Assembly: GCA_913776795.1 (NCBI GenBank)
Contig: CAJYRH010000336.1
Span: forward strand, 1-6,782
Reading direction: 5' to 3'
Length of the DNA: 6,782 nt
Source of the DNA: an uncultured Pseudorhodoferax sp.
GTDB lineage: Bacteria > Pseudomonadota > Gammaproteobacteria > Burkholderiales > Burkholderiaceae
The position numbers were made by a program, and so were the translations under genes. Positions within the stretch are counted from its first letter, which is position 1. Each line of letters begins with the position of its first letter. The notes below the pieces were generated by a model. The model was not told where the DNA came from. It did no database searches and saw nothing but the letters and a program-made list of their open reading frames with translations. Of this stretch, positions 1-6,358 are shown piece after piece.

Positions 1-26
1 GCGTAGGGAGCCAGCGCGGTCTGCAT
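1..26 (-). CDS. dgt: Probable dGTP triphosphohydrolase, first 8 codons only
   Basis: An ATG at 26-24 opens a frame that runs off the window edge and reads M-Q-T-A-L-A-P-Y. It starts 6 bases after the aroB stop. The L-A-P-Y-A type N-terminus resembles my recollection of betaproteobacterial dGTPase-like proteins (HD-domain hydrolases that split dGTP into deoxyguanosine and triphosphate), and aroK-aroB-dgt is a familiar order in Burkholderiales. No catalytic residue (HD motif) lies in the window, so the identity rests on eight residues plus synteny. No clear Shine-Dalgarno sequence precedes the ATG, which would fit translation coupled to aroB. Confidence 0.55.
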
Positions 27-32
27 GCCGCT

Positions 33-1151
33 TCAGGCACAACTGGCGTCGATCACCTCGCGCACCAGTGCGTCGGGCGCGCCACGCACCACCGCACGGC
101 CGATGCCGTCGACCAGCACGAACTTGATCTCGCCGGCTTCGGCCTTCTTGTCCACGCGCATGAGCTCCAGGTAGCGGCCGGCGTTGTCGGCCGCATCCAG
201 CATGGGGCCGACCGTGGGCAGGCCGGCGCGTTCGACGAGGCGCGTGAGCCGCTCGACCTGCGCCGCGTCGAGGAGGCCCAGGCGCTGCGACAGCCGCGCG
301 GCCATGACCATGCCGCAGCCCACGCCCTCGCCGTGCAGCCAGGCGCCATAACCCATGCCGGCTTCGATGGCGTGGCCGAAGGTATGGCCGAAGTTCAGGA
401 TGGCGCGCAGCCCGCCCTCGCGCTCGTCCTGGCCGACCACCTCGGCCTTGATCTCGCAGCTGCGCTGCACCGCATGCGCCAGCGCGGCCGGATCGCCCGC
501 GCGCAGCGCGTCCACATGGGCCTCGGTCCAGTCCAGGAAGGCCGCGTCGGCGATGGGCCCGTACTTGATGACCTCGGCCAGGCCGGCGCTGAGTTCGCGC
601 GGCGGCAGCGTCTTGAGCACGTCCAGGTCGCAGACCACCAGCTGTGGCTGGTAGAACGCGCCCACCATGTTCTTGCCCAGCGGGTGGTTGATGGCCGTCT
701 TGCCGCCCACCGAGGAATCGACCTGCGCCAGCAGCGTGGTCGGCACCTGCACGAAGGGCACGCCGCGCATGTAGCTGGCGGCGGCAAAGCCCGTGATGTC
801 GCCCACCACGCCGCCGCCGAGAGCGAACAGCACGGTCTTGCGGTCGCAGCCGCGCGACAGCAGCGCGTCGAAGACGAGGTTCAGCGTTTCCCAGGTCTTG
901 TAGGCCTCGCCGTCGGGCAGCACCACGGTGTGCACCGCCCGAAAGCGACCAGCCAGCGCCTGCTGCAAGCGCTGCGCGTACAGCGGCGCCAGCAGGGTGT
1001 TGGTGACGATCAGGGCCGCCGCGGCCTTGGGCACGGCGGCGTAGGTCGCAGGCTGGTCGAACAGGCCGGCGCCGATGGCGATCGGGTAGCTGCGCTCGCC
1101 GAGCGCGATCTGCACCTGGGCCGTGGGGGGGGCGGAAAGGGTGGCGTCCAT
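33..1151 (-). CDS. aroB: 3-dehydroquinate synthase AroB
   Basis: This cytoplasmic enzyme makes 3-dehydroquinate from DAHP, the second step of the shikimate pathway, using NAD+ and a divalent metal. The 372-residue product is full length for the family. Visible motifs are the NAD-binding GGGVVGD (residues 112-118), the [19 protein letters not shown] stretch (137-155), K160-N161 in the [10 protein letters not shown] segment, and metal ligands E193 (LAEVIKYG), H256 (NFGHTFGH) and H273 (WLHGEGV). These ligands sit nine residues later than E184, H247 and H264 of the E. coli enzyme, matching a slightly longer N-terminus. The ATG at 1151 has no obvious ribosome-binding site. A GTG at 1115 (codon 13) is an alternative start that would give an N-terminus nearer family length, but it has no better ribosome-binding site. 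The gene lies 27 bases after aroK, in the same frame, and ends in TGA. Confidence 0.97.
   Translation of the reverse strand: MDATLSAPPTAQVQIALGERSYPIAIGAGLFDQPATYAAVPKAAAALIVTNTLLAPLYAQRLQQALAGRFRAVHTVVLPDGEAYKTWETLNLVFDALLSRGCDRKTVLFALGGGVVGDITGFAAASYMRGVPFVQVPTTLLAQVDSSVGGKTAINHPLGKNMVGAFYQPQLVVCDLDVLKTLPPRELSAGLAEVIKYGPIADAAFLDWTEAHVDALRAGDPAALAHAVQRSCEIKAEVVGQDEREGGLRAILNFGHTFGHAIEAGMGYGAWLHGEGVGCGMVMAARLSQRLGLLDAAQVERLTRLVERAGLPTVGPMLDAADNAGRYLELMRVDKKAEAGEIKFVLVDGIGRAVVRGAPDALVREVIDASCA
1125..1132 (-). repeat. C8 homopolymer in aroB codons 7-9
   Basis: Eight consecutive G on the plus strand, i.e. eight C on the coding strand, cover the end of codon 7 and both proline codons 8 and 9 of aroB. 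A one-base slip here would frameshift aroB almost at its start. The tract is short compared with known phase-variable tracts and could be chance in GC-rich DNA or a spot for sequencing error. Confidence 0.8.
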
Positions 1152-1171
1152 GAGGGCGACGAGTGTAAGCC

Positions 1172-1197
1172 GCAGCCCTCAGCCCCTCTGAGGCTGC
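1172..1197 (-). promoter_or_regulatory. Predicted RNA hairpin over the aroK stop codon
   Basis: On the coding strand GCAGCC-TCAG, a 5-base loop AGGGG, then CTGA, one bulged G and GGCTGC can fold into a 10-bp GC-rich stem. The aroK stop TGA lies in the 3' arm, and the stem ends 20 bases before the aroB ATG. No run of T follows, so it does not look like a standard intrinsic terminator. An mRNA processing or stability element, or a modulator of aroB translation, is possible. The pairing is read directly from the sequence and the function is inference. Confidence 0.45.
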
Positions 1198-1691
1198 ACC
1201 AGGCCGGCGATGGTGTTGACCAGTGCCGCCGTCGACGGACGCCCGATCGTGATGACCTCGTGCGCGGTCTCGCGGTACAGCGGATCGCGCTGGGCGAACA
1301 GTTCGCGCAGGCGGGCCTGCGGGTCGGCCACCTGCAGCAGCGGCCGCACCTGGTCGTGGCGCAGGCGGCGGAACACCTCTTCGGGCGTGGCGAACAGGTA
1401 GAACACGCGGGTGTGCTGGCGCAGGCAGGCGCGGTTGGCCTCGCGCAGGACGGCGCCACCGCCCGTGGCGATCACGGCCGGGCCGGTGGCGGTGATGTCG
1501 GCCAGCGCCTGCTGCTCGAAGTCCCGGAAGCCGACCTCACCCTCGCGCTCGAAGTACTCGCGGATCGAGCAGCCAAGTTGGCGCTCGACCCACTGGTCGG
1601 CATCAACGAAGGGGAGTTGGAGCCGGCGCGCCAGTTGGCGGCCGACGGTCGACTTTCCCGAACCGGGCAGGCCGACAAGCGCGATGTTCAA
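1179..1691 (-). CDS. aroK: Shikimate kinase AroK
   Basis: This cytoplasmic P-loop kinase phosphorylates shikimate with ATP to give shikimate 3-phosphate, the fifth step of the shikimate pathway. The product has 170 residues, a normal length. The Walker A motif GLPGSGKST is at residues 7-15. Shikimate-binding residues are D32 in FVDADQW, R56 in GFRDFE and the glycine triplet G77-G79 in ATGGGAV. The lid arginine is R116 in VRPLL, and R140 in DPLYR matches the conserved substrate-binding arginine. The start is a TTG at 1691: an in-frame TGA, the stop of the upstream gene, lies 9 bases before it, so the frame cannot begin much earlier, and GAGG at 1699-1702 sits 7 bases upstream. Translation is probably coupled to the preceding lipoprotein gene. 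The stop is TGA, 27 bases before aroB. Confidence 0.97.
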   Translation of the reverse strand: MNIALVGLPGSGKSTVGRQLARRLQLPFVDADQWVERQLGCSIREYFEREGEVGFRDFEQQALADITATGPAVIATGGGAVLREANRACLRQHTRVFYLFATPEEVFRRLRHDQVRPLLQVADPQARLRELFAQRDPLYRETAHEVITIGRPSTAALVNTIAGLVQPQRG

Positions 1692-1698
1692 GCAAGAA

Positions 1699-1703
1699 CC
1701 TCA
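1699..1703 (-). promoter_or_regulatory. Ribosome-binding site of aroK, overlapping the upstream stop
   Basis: On the coding strand TGAGG contains both the TGA stop of the lipoprotein gene and a GAGG Shine-Dalgarno core, 7 bases before the TTG start of aroK. This supports the TTG as the true start and suggests terminating ribosomes re-initiate on aroK. Confidence 0.65.
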
Positions 1704-3653
1704 TGGCAATGTCACAGCGGGGAACGTCGTGGCCAGGCCCGAAGGGGCGGTGACCGTGATCGTCACGGTGTTGCCGGCAGCGCAGCCGCTCAGGGACAGT
1801 GCCACCAAGCTCGACAGATCCTCCGAGGGGTTGCCCGCTTGCGGACGCACATCGGCCAGAGGCGTTCCCCCGATGTTGTCGATCGCGCAGGTGGCTGGCG
1901 AAGCTGTGGCCGTGACCCGGGTACCCGCTGGCATCGGCAGCAGCGGATTATCGGCGCTCCGCAGGCGGAAGCTCACACTGCCTCGCGTGACGGCGAACGC
2001 AGGCGAAGCCGGTGATGTCGACGCGAACAACAGCACTGCCTGCTGGCGAACAGTGGTCGCCAGACTGCCATCACAGGTGTTGGCGCGCGAAGGGAATGCG
2101 CCGCCGGCCCCAGGGCACGCACCGCTCGCACCCCGCGGGATGACGAACTCTCCGCCGTCGAAGGCATTGTTCTCGTTGTCGTCGCGGTATGCATCGCCGA
2201 TCTGCACCAGGCTGTCGCCTGCATCGAAGATGTTGTTGCCGTTCGCGTCCACGTAGTCCTTCGTGCCTTCGGCATAAGCCAGGACCGATGCACGGCCACC
2301 GGCAGGGCGCGGGTTCTGCGTCACGAAGGTCACGGAGCATGAAGAGATGTTGTTCGTCCGTGTGGTTGCACAGCTGCGCGCCACCTGGCCGCCTTCCGCA
2401 GTGAAATTGACGACCGTGCCATCCTCCACCGCGTTGCCTTGCCGGTCGGCCAGGCGCACGGTCAGCGTCGTGGACGTGCCATCCACGGCCCAGCCCTCCA
2501 GTGCCGCCTGCCCGGCCGACAGGCTCATGAAGCGCTGGGAAGGCGGCCCCGACGCAACCGTCAAAAACTGCGATTCGGCAAACACGGCAGGGCTGCTGAC
2601 CAGGGCTGCGCGCACCTTCACCGCACCGGGGATGGTGCCCGAGAAGGCCGAGACGGACACATAGCCGTCGGCATCACTGGTCTTGGTGACCGCTGCAGAC
2701 GATCCCGAGGCATCGAGCCCGACGCCGCCTGGATTGGTCTCGATGCTCAACCGCACCGGAACGCTGGCCAGCGAAGTGCCGACGGACGACAGCACGCGGA
2801 ACCGCAGGACAGACTGCTCGGCCGCACCGCTTCCAGCCACAAAGACCTGTTGCGGCGACGCATCGACGAACGTCACTGTATTGGCCACGGGTGCCGCCAC
2901 GGTCACCGTGCCCGTTTGCGCCGGCGCACCCGCGCTGGACGCGGTCACGGTCACCGTCCCGCTGCAGGGTTGCCCGGCGCCGTCGACCGCGGAATAGGTC
3001 ACCGAGGCAACGCCGCTGCCATTGGTTGTCTTGCTGAACCCGCCGGAGCTGGTGTCCTGACCATCGATGCGACCGCAGGAGGCGGAGAACACGACATTCA
3101 CGGGTGTCGAGCCAGCCGCGACCCCGGCGATGCTCGCGGTCACGGACACGGTGGCATTCCCGCCCGAAGCCAGCGCAGTCGGGCTGATCGACAGCGCCGA
3201 CAACGCCAGACTGGACGCAGAGACCGAGAAATCGACACTGCCGGAGGCAGAGGCCTCGCCGACCGCCGCGCTGGCGCTGACAGAAGCCGCGCCCCGCGCG
3301 GACAGCGAAGCGGGCTCGACGCTCACCTGCGCCACGCCGGCAGCATCCGTGAGGGCCGTTGCCGGCGACAGTGCAGCGATGGCTTCGTCGGAAACCGTGA
3401 AGGTGACAAGGCGGCCGGCAATCGCGGCACCGGATGCATCCCGCAACGTTGCCTTCACCGTGAATGCGCTGCCCGCGCTGACGCTGGTCACGGGAGCTCC
3501 AGCGCTGTTGACGATGGCCACGGCGATGGTCGGCGCCCCGGCGCCGCCGCCACTGCTGCCGCCACCGCCACCGCCGGTGGAACTGCCTCCACCTCCACAA
3601 GCCGCCACCAATCCGGCCACGGCAACTGCCGCCAGGTATCGCATCCAACGCAT
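1701..3653 (-). CDS. Ig-like multidomain lipoprotein with EF-hand-like calcium loops
   Basis: The 650-residue product is a predicted exported lipoprotein of unknown function. A short signal peptide ends in the lipobox V-A-A-C, with C19 as the lipidated residue. Glycine follows it rather than aspartate, which favours outer-membrane sorting. A Gly/Ser stalk covers residues 20-40. Beta-rich Ig-like modules follow at about 41-145 (resembling Big_1/invasin-type domains, with the TDAAGVAQVSV signature), 146-255, 256-368, 369-465 and 553-650. Between the last two, residues 466-503 hold two EF-hand-like loops. Eight cysteines after C19 fall into four local pairs. The ATG at 3653 has GAGGG 7 bases upstream; the ATG at codon 4 is less well placed. 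It lies 42 bases after pilQ and 9 before aroK. The long synthetic-looking low-complexity composition is normal for such surface proteins. I recall similar unnamed proteins in Burkholderiales. Adhesin, pilus accessory or cell-surface scaffold roles are inference. Confidence 0.9.
   Translation of the reverse strand: MRWMRYLAAVAVAGLVAACGGGGSSTGGGGGGSSGGGAGAPTIAVAIVNSAGAPVTSVSAGSAFTVKATLRDASGAAIAGRLVTFTVSDEAIAALSPATALTDAAGVAQVSVEPASLSARGAASVSASAAVGEASASGSVDFSVSASSLALSALSISPTALASGGNATVSVTASIAGVAAGSTPVNVVFSASCGRIDGQDTSSGGFSKTTNGSGVASVTYSAVDGAGQPCSGTVTVTASSAGAPAQTGTVTVAAPVANTVTFVDASPQQVFVAGSGAAEQSVLRFRVLSSVGTSLASVPVRLSIETNPGGVGLDASGSSAAVTKTSDADGYVSVSAFSGTIPGAVKVRAALVSSPAVFAESQFLTVASGPPSQRFMSLSAGQAALEGWAVDGTSTTLTVRLADRQGNAVEDGTVVNFTAEGGQVARSCATTRTNNISSCSVTFVTQNPRPAGGRASVLAYAEGTKDYVDANGNNIFDAGDSLVQIGDAYRDDNENNAFDGGEFVIPRGASGACPGAGGAFPSRANTCDGSLATTVRQQAVLLFASTSPASPAFAVTRGSVSFRLRSADNPLLPMPAGTRVTATASPATCAIDNIGGTPLADVRPQAGNPSEDLSSLVALSLSGCAAGNTVTITVTAPSGLATTFPAVTLP
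2145..2258 (-). other. Tandem EF-hand-like calcium-binding loops in the lipoprotein
   Basis: Residues 469-480 read D-A-N-G-N-N-I-F-D-A-G-D and residues 491-502 read D-D-N-E-N-N-A-F-D-G-G-E. Both carry acidic or amide side chains at loop positions 1, 3, 5, 9 and 12, the canonical EF-hand/dockerin ligand pattern, and they are 22 residues apart. Each is preceded by an aromatic Y-x-D, so the two units look like copies of one motif. Calcium binding is a strong prediction from the pattern but is not shown. The flanking helices of a true EF-hand are not evident. Confidence 0.75.
3534..3596 (-). repeat. Polyglycine/serine stalk coding repeat
   Basis: Residues 20-40 of the lipoprotein, directly after the lipidated C19, are almost only Gly and Ser, encoded by GGN-rich imperfect triplet repeats. 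Such linkers commonly tether outer-membrane lipoprotein domains away from the membrane. Changes in triplet number would alter stalk length without a frameshift. Confidence 0.8.
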
Positions 3654-3660
3654 AGCTCTT

Positions 3661-3665
3661 CCCTC
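3661..3665 (-). promoter_or_regulatory. Ribosome-binding site of the Ig-like lipoprotein gene
   Basis: GAGGG on the coding strand sits 7 bases before the ATG at 3653. It decides between this ATG and the one at codon 4. The 42-base gap after pilQ (3654-3695) holds no recognisable promoter and no T-tailed terminator, so the gene is probably transcribed from the pil operon. Confidence 0.65.
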
Positions 3666-3695
3666 TTGTGATTCTGAATGCCGTGGACCGCTGCC

Positions 3696-5807
3696 TCAGC
3701 GCCCCGCCATCCGCTCGGCGATCATCTTGGGCGTGATGAACACCAGCATCTCCGTCTTGTTGGACGTGCGCGTGCGGCTCTTGAACAGGTTGCCGGCGAT
3801 CGGGATGTCACCCAGCAGCGGCACCTTGGTCACGTCTTCGTTCTCGGTCAGCTCGAAGATGCCGCCGATCACCACCGTGCCGCCGTTCTCCACCAGCACC
3901 TGGGTCTTGATGTGCTTGGTGTTGATGGCGAAGCCGGCCGAGGTGCTCTGGCCCACGCTGTCCTTGTTCACGTCCAGGTCCAGGATGATGTTGCCTTCGG
4001 GCGTAATCTGCGGCGTCACCTCCAGCTTGAGGTTGGCCTTGCGGAACGCGATCGAGGTCGCACCGCTGGAGGTGGCGACCTGGTAGGGCAGCTCCGTGCC
4101 CTGCTCGATCAAGGCCTTGGTCTGGTCGGCCGTCACCACACGCGGGCTGGACACCACCTTGCCCTTGCCGTCGGCTTCCATTGCCGAAAGCTCCAGCGAC
4201 AGGAAACGGCCGACGCCCTCGCGGAAGATCGACACCGCGAAGCTGGCCGCTTCCGTGGCGCTGCCCTGGGCGGTGGCGGGCAGGTTCACGAAATTGCTGC
4301 TGGTGTTGATCGCCTGGCCGTTGGCGGCGGCCACTGCGTTGGCGTAGCTGGTGCCCGCGACGATGCGGTTGCCCCCGCCCAGGCTGTAGCCGTTGCCGTT
4401 GCCGCCGCCCAGGCGTACGCCCAGCGACTTGCCGAAGGTGTCCGAGGCCTCGACGATGCGCGCCTCGATCAGCACCTGGCGCACGGCCACGTCGAGCTTC
4501 TTGATGAGTTCGTTGACGGCGTCCAGACGGCTCGCCACGTCGGTCACGAACAGCTGGTTGGTCCGCGGCTCCGGGATGGCGGTACCACGGGTGCTCAGGA
4601 AGCGGCTGCTGCCGGTGCTGCCCGTTCCGCCACCGCTGGCGTTGGTGATCTGCGCGGCGATGTCGACCGCCCGTGCGTAGTTCATCTGGAACGACTGGGT
4701 CCGCAGAGGCTCCAGGTTCTCCAGCGCCGCGGCGGATTCCAGGTCCTTTTTCTTGCGCGCGTCGATCTCGTCCTTGGGCGCGATCCACAGCACGCTGCCG
4801 CTCTTCTCCATGCCCAGGCCCTTGGCGTCCATGATGATCTGCAGCGCCTGGTCCCAGGGCACGTCCTTCAGGCGCAACGTCACCGCGCCGGTCACCGAGT
4901 CGGAGGTCACGACGTTGAAGTTGGTGAAGTCGGCGATCACCTGCAGCAGGGCGCGCACCTCGATGTTCTGGAAGTTCAGCGACAGCTTCTCGCCGCTGAA
5001 GCCCGGACCCTGGCTCAGCCGGTTCGGGTCCACGCGCTGCGGCCGCACTTCGACGACGAACTGGCCTTCGCTCTGGTAGGCGCTGTGCTCCCAGTTGCCG
5101 CGCGGCTCGATCACCATGCGCACGCGGTCGCCGACCTGGAAAGTCGAGATGGTCTGCACCGGCGTGCCGAAGTCGCCCACGTCGAGCCGGCGGCGCAGGC
5201 CTTCGGGCAGCGAGGAGTTGAGGAACTCCACCACCAGGCTCTGGCCCTGCTGGCGCACGTCCACGCCGACCTGGCTGTTGCCCAGGCCCACGACCACGCG
5301 GCCGGTGCTGTCCGATCCGCGGCGGAAATCCAGGTCCCGCAGGGCCGCGCGGCCCTGGGCACCCGCATCCGGAAATACCGGTGCCGGGCTGGCCGGCAGC
5401 GCCGAGGCCACCGGATCCAGCACGATCAGCACGGAGTTGCCCTGCAGCAGTGCCTTGTACGAGGTGGCCTGCTTGAGGTTGAGCACCACGCGCGAGCGGT
5501 CGCCCACACTGAGCACGCTGGCCGAGCGCAGGTTGCCCTGGTTGATGTCGATGGGCGTGCGCGGCATCGTGCTCGCCACGCCAGCGAAGTCCAGCGCAAT
5601 GCGCGCGGGCGACTGGATGGCCACGCCGGCCGGCAGCGCCGCGGGGGCTTCGGACAGGTCGATGCGGACGATCTCGGAGCCGTTCTGCAGCGCGCCGGTC
5701 ACCGCCTGGATCGCCGGAACCGCCCAGGCGGTGCAGCAGGCCAGCGCAAGCCCGCACGCGGCGAGGCCTCGCGCCAGGATGCCCGACCGGTGGATGTGCT
5801 TGTTCAT
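3696..5807 (-). CDS. pilQ: Type IV pilus secretin PilQ
   Basis: PilQ forms the outer-membrane ring through which the type IV pilus passes, and in competent species also the DNA uptake route. The 703-residue product has a signal peptide (about 1-29, ending A-W-A), two AMIN-type beta domains (about 35-130 and 155-255) that bind peptidoglycan in this family, an STN domain (about 270-345, with VRALLQVIADFTNFNVV), an N1/NolW-like domain (about 370-445, with RTNQLFVTD) and the secretin barrel domain (about 520-695). The signature KVPLLGDIPIAGNLFKS and the terminal beta strand MLVFITPKMI are both present. Gly/Asn/Ser-rich loops lie at 390-402 and 466-515. The ATG at 5807 was chosen because AGGAG lies 8 bases upstream and it overlaps the pilP stop as ATGA; the frame stays open further upstream, but only within pilP. 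The stop is TGA at 3696. Confidence 0.97.
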   Translation of the reverse strand: MNKHIHRSGILARGLAACGLALACCTAWAVPAIQAVTGALQNGSEIVRIDLSEAPAALPAGVAIQSPARIALDFAGVASTMPRTPIDINQGNLRSASVLSVGDRSRVVLNLKQATSYKALLQGNSVLIVLDPVASALPASPAPVFPDAGAQGRAALRDLDFRRGSDSTGRVVVGLGNSQVGVDVRQQGQSLVVEFLNSSLPEGLRRRLDVGDFGTPVQTISTFQVGDRVRMVIEPRGNWEHSAYQSEGQFVVEVRPQRVDPNRLSQGPGFSGEKLSLNFQNIEVRALLQVIADFTNFNVVTSDSVTGAVTLRLKDVPWDQALQIIMDAKGLGMEKSGSVLWIAPKDEIDARKKKDLESAAALENLEPLRTQSFQMNYARAVDIAAQITNASGGGTGSTGSSRFLSTRGTAIPEPRTNQLFVTDVASRLDAVNELIKKLDVAVRQVLIEARIVEASDTFGKSLGVRLGGGNGNGYSLGGGNRIVAGTSYANAVAAANGQAINTSSNFVNLPATAQGSATEAASFAVSIFREGVGRFLSLELSAMEADGKGKVVSSPRVVTADQTKALIEQGTELPYQVATSSGATSIAFRKANLKLEVTPQITPEGNIILDLDVNKDSVGQSTSAGFAINTKHIKTQVLVENGGTVVIGGIFELTENEDVTKVPLLGDIPIAGNLFKSRTRTSNKTEMLVFITPKMIAERMAGR

Positions 5808-6358
5808 TTGACTTTCTCCTGCAGCTGCAGACTCGCCGCGCGCTCGATCCACTCGCCGCCGCCGTCCTGCACGATCTCGCGCAGGAGAACCTCCGCTTCG
5901 TCGATCTTGGTCACTTTTCCGTAGTTCTGTCCGAGGTGTTCGCCCACGCGCACTTGGTAGAGCAGGTTGTCGACGCGCAGCAGCGCCACCGGGGAGCCGC
6001 CGCGGCGCAGGCTGCCCACCATGGTCATGGCGTCCAGCGGAAAGGCTTCCAGCGGCTCCTTGCGGCGTGCCAGCTCGGGCCCGATCAGACCGGTGTTGCT
6101 GGCGCTGGGCGCCGCGTCCTGCCGCAGCACCGAGGCCAGGCGCTGCTGGCTGAACGGGTCGACGCTGGCTTCCTGTGTATAGGCCTGCGGCACGAACTGC
6201 TTGGGCGGCGACAGCGGCGTCACCTTGGTGCGCACCTGGCTGCGCTGTTCGGCCATCCACTGCTGCAACTCGTCCTGATCGTTGCCGGCACAGCCACCCA
6301 GCAGTGCCGTCGCTGCCGCGAGTGCGGCCACACCGGCCAGGCGCCGCAGCGGGCTCAC
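5804..6358 (-). CDS. pilP: Type IV pilus assembly lipoprotein PilP
   Basis: PilP links the inner-membrane PilN/PilO complex to the secretin PilQ across the periplasm. The product has 184 residues, the usual length. A signal peptide ends in the lipobox L-G-G-C with C23 lipidated, and aspartate at position +4 rather than +2 gives no strict retention signal. The family N-terminal segment DELQQWMAEQ (29-38) and the proline-rich linker through SVDPFS (65-70) are present. The C-terminal beta-sandwich domain (about 108-180) has MVGSLRR, the YQVRVGEHLGQNYGKVTKI stretch and EWIER. The start is GTG at 6358, overlapping the pilO stop as GTGA, with AAGGGGGG six bases upstream. Its own stop overlaps the pilQ ATG, so pilO, pilP and pilQ are likely translationally coupled. 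Confidence 0.96.
   Translation of the reverse strand: MSPLRRLAGVAALAAATALLGGCAGNDQDELQQWMAEQRSQVRTKVTPLSPPKQFVPQAYTQEASVDPFSQQRLASVLRQDAAPSASNTGLIGPELARRKEPLEAFPLDAMTMVGSLRRGGSPVALLRVDNLLYQVRVGEHLGQNYGKVTKIDEAEVLLREIVQDGGGEWIERAASLQLQEKVK
5816..5820 (-). promoter_or_regulatory. Ribosome-binding site of pilQ
   Basis: AGGAG on the coding strand lies inside the end of pilP, 8 bases before the pilQ ATG at 5807. It is the strongest Shine-Dalgarno match in the window and fixes the pilQ start, in keeping with the high copy number needed for a multimeric ring. Confidence 0.8.

Noticed and set aside
333..2015. Plus-strand open frame of 560 codons opposite aroB, aroK and the end of the lipoprotein gene
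   Set aside because: It is rich in His, Arg, Gln and Gly, has no recognisable domain, and lies antisense to well-identified genes. Long antisense frames are expected in GC-rich DNA.
2439..3671. Plus-strand and other-frame minus-strand open frames over the lipoprotein gene
   Set aside because: They are low-complexity, Arg/Gly/His-rich shadows. The minus-strand frame at 1701-3653 alone has a lipobox, beta modules and a ribosome-binding site.
3689..3701. Possible terminator at the end of pilQ (CGCTG and CAGCG around a 3-base loop)
   Set aside because: The stem has only 5 bp, the loop is tight and no T run follows on the coding strand, so it does not support termination before the lipoprotein gene.
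3678..5924. Plus-strand open frame of 748 codons opposite pilQ
   Set aside because: It has the same His/Arg/Ala-rich antisense composition and no ribosome-binding site, signal or domain, and it mirrors the codon pattern of pilQ.
5808..6260. N-terminal extension of the pilQ frame upstream of 5807
   Set aside because: It lies inside pilP in another frame, shows no signal peptide, and would bury the clear PilQ signal sequence and its AGGAG site.
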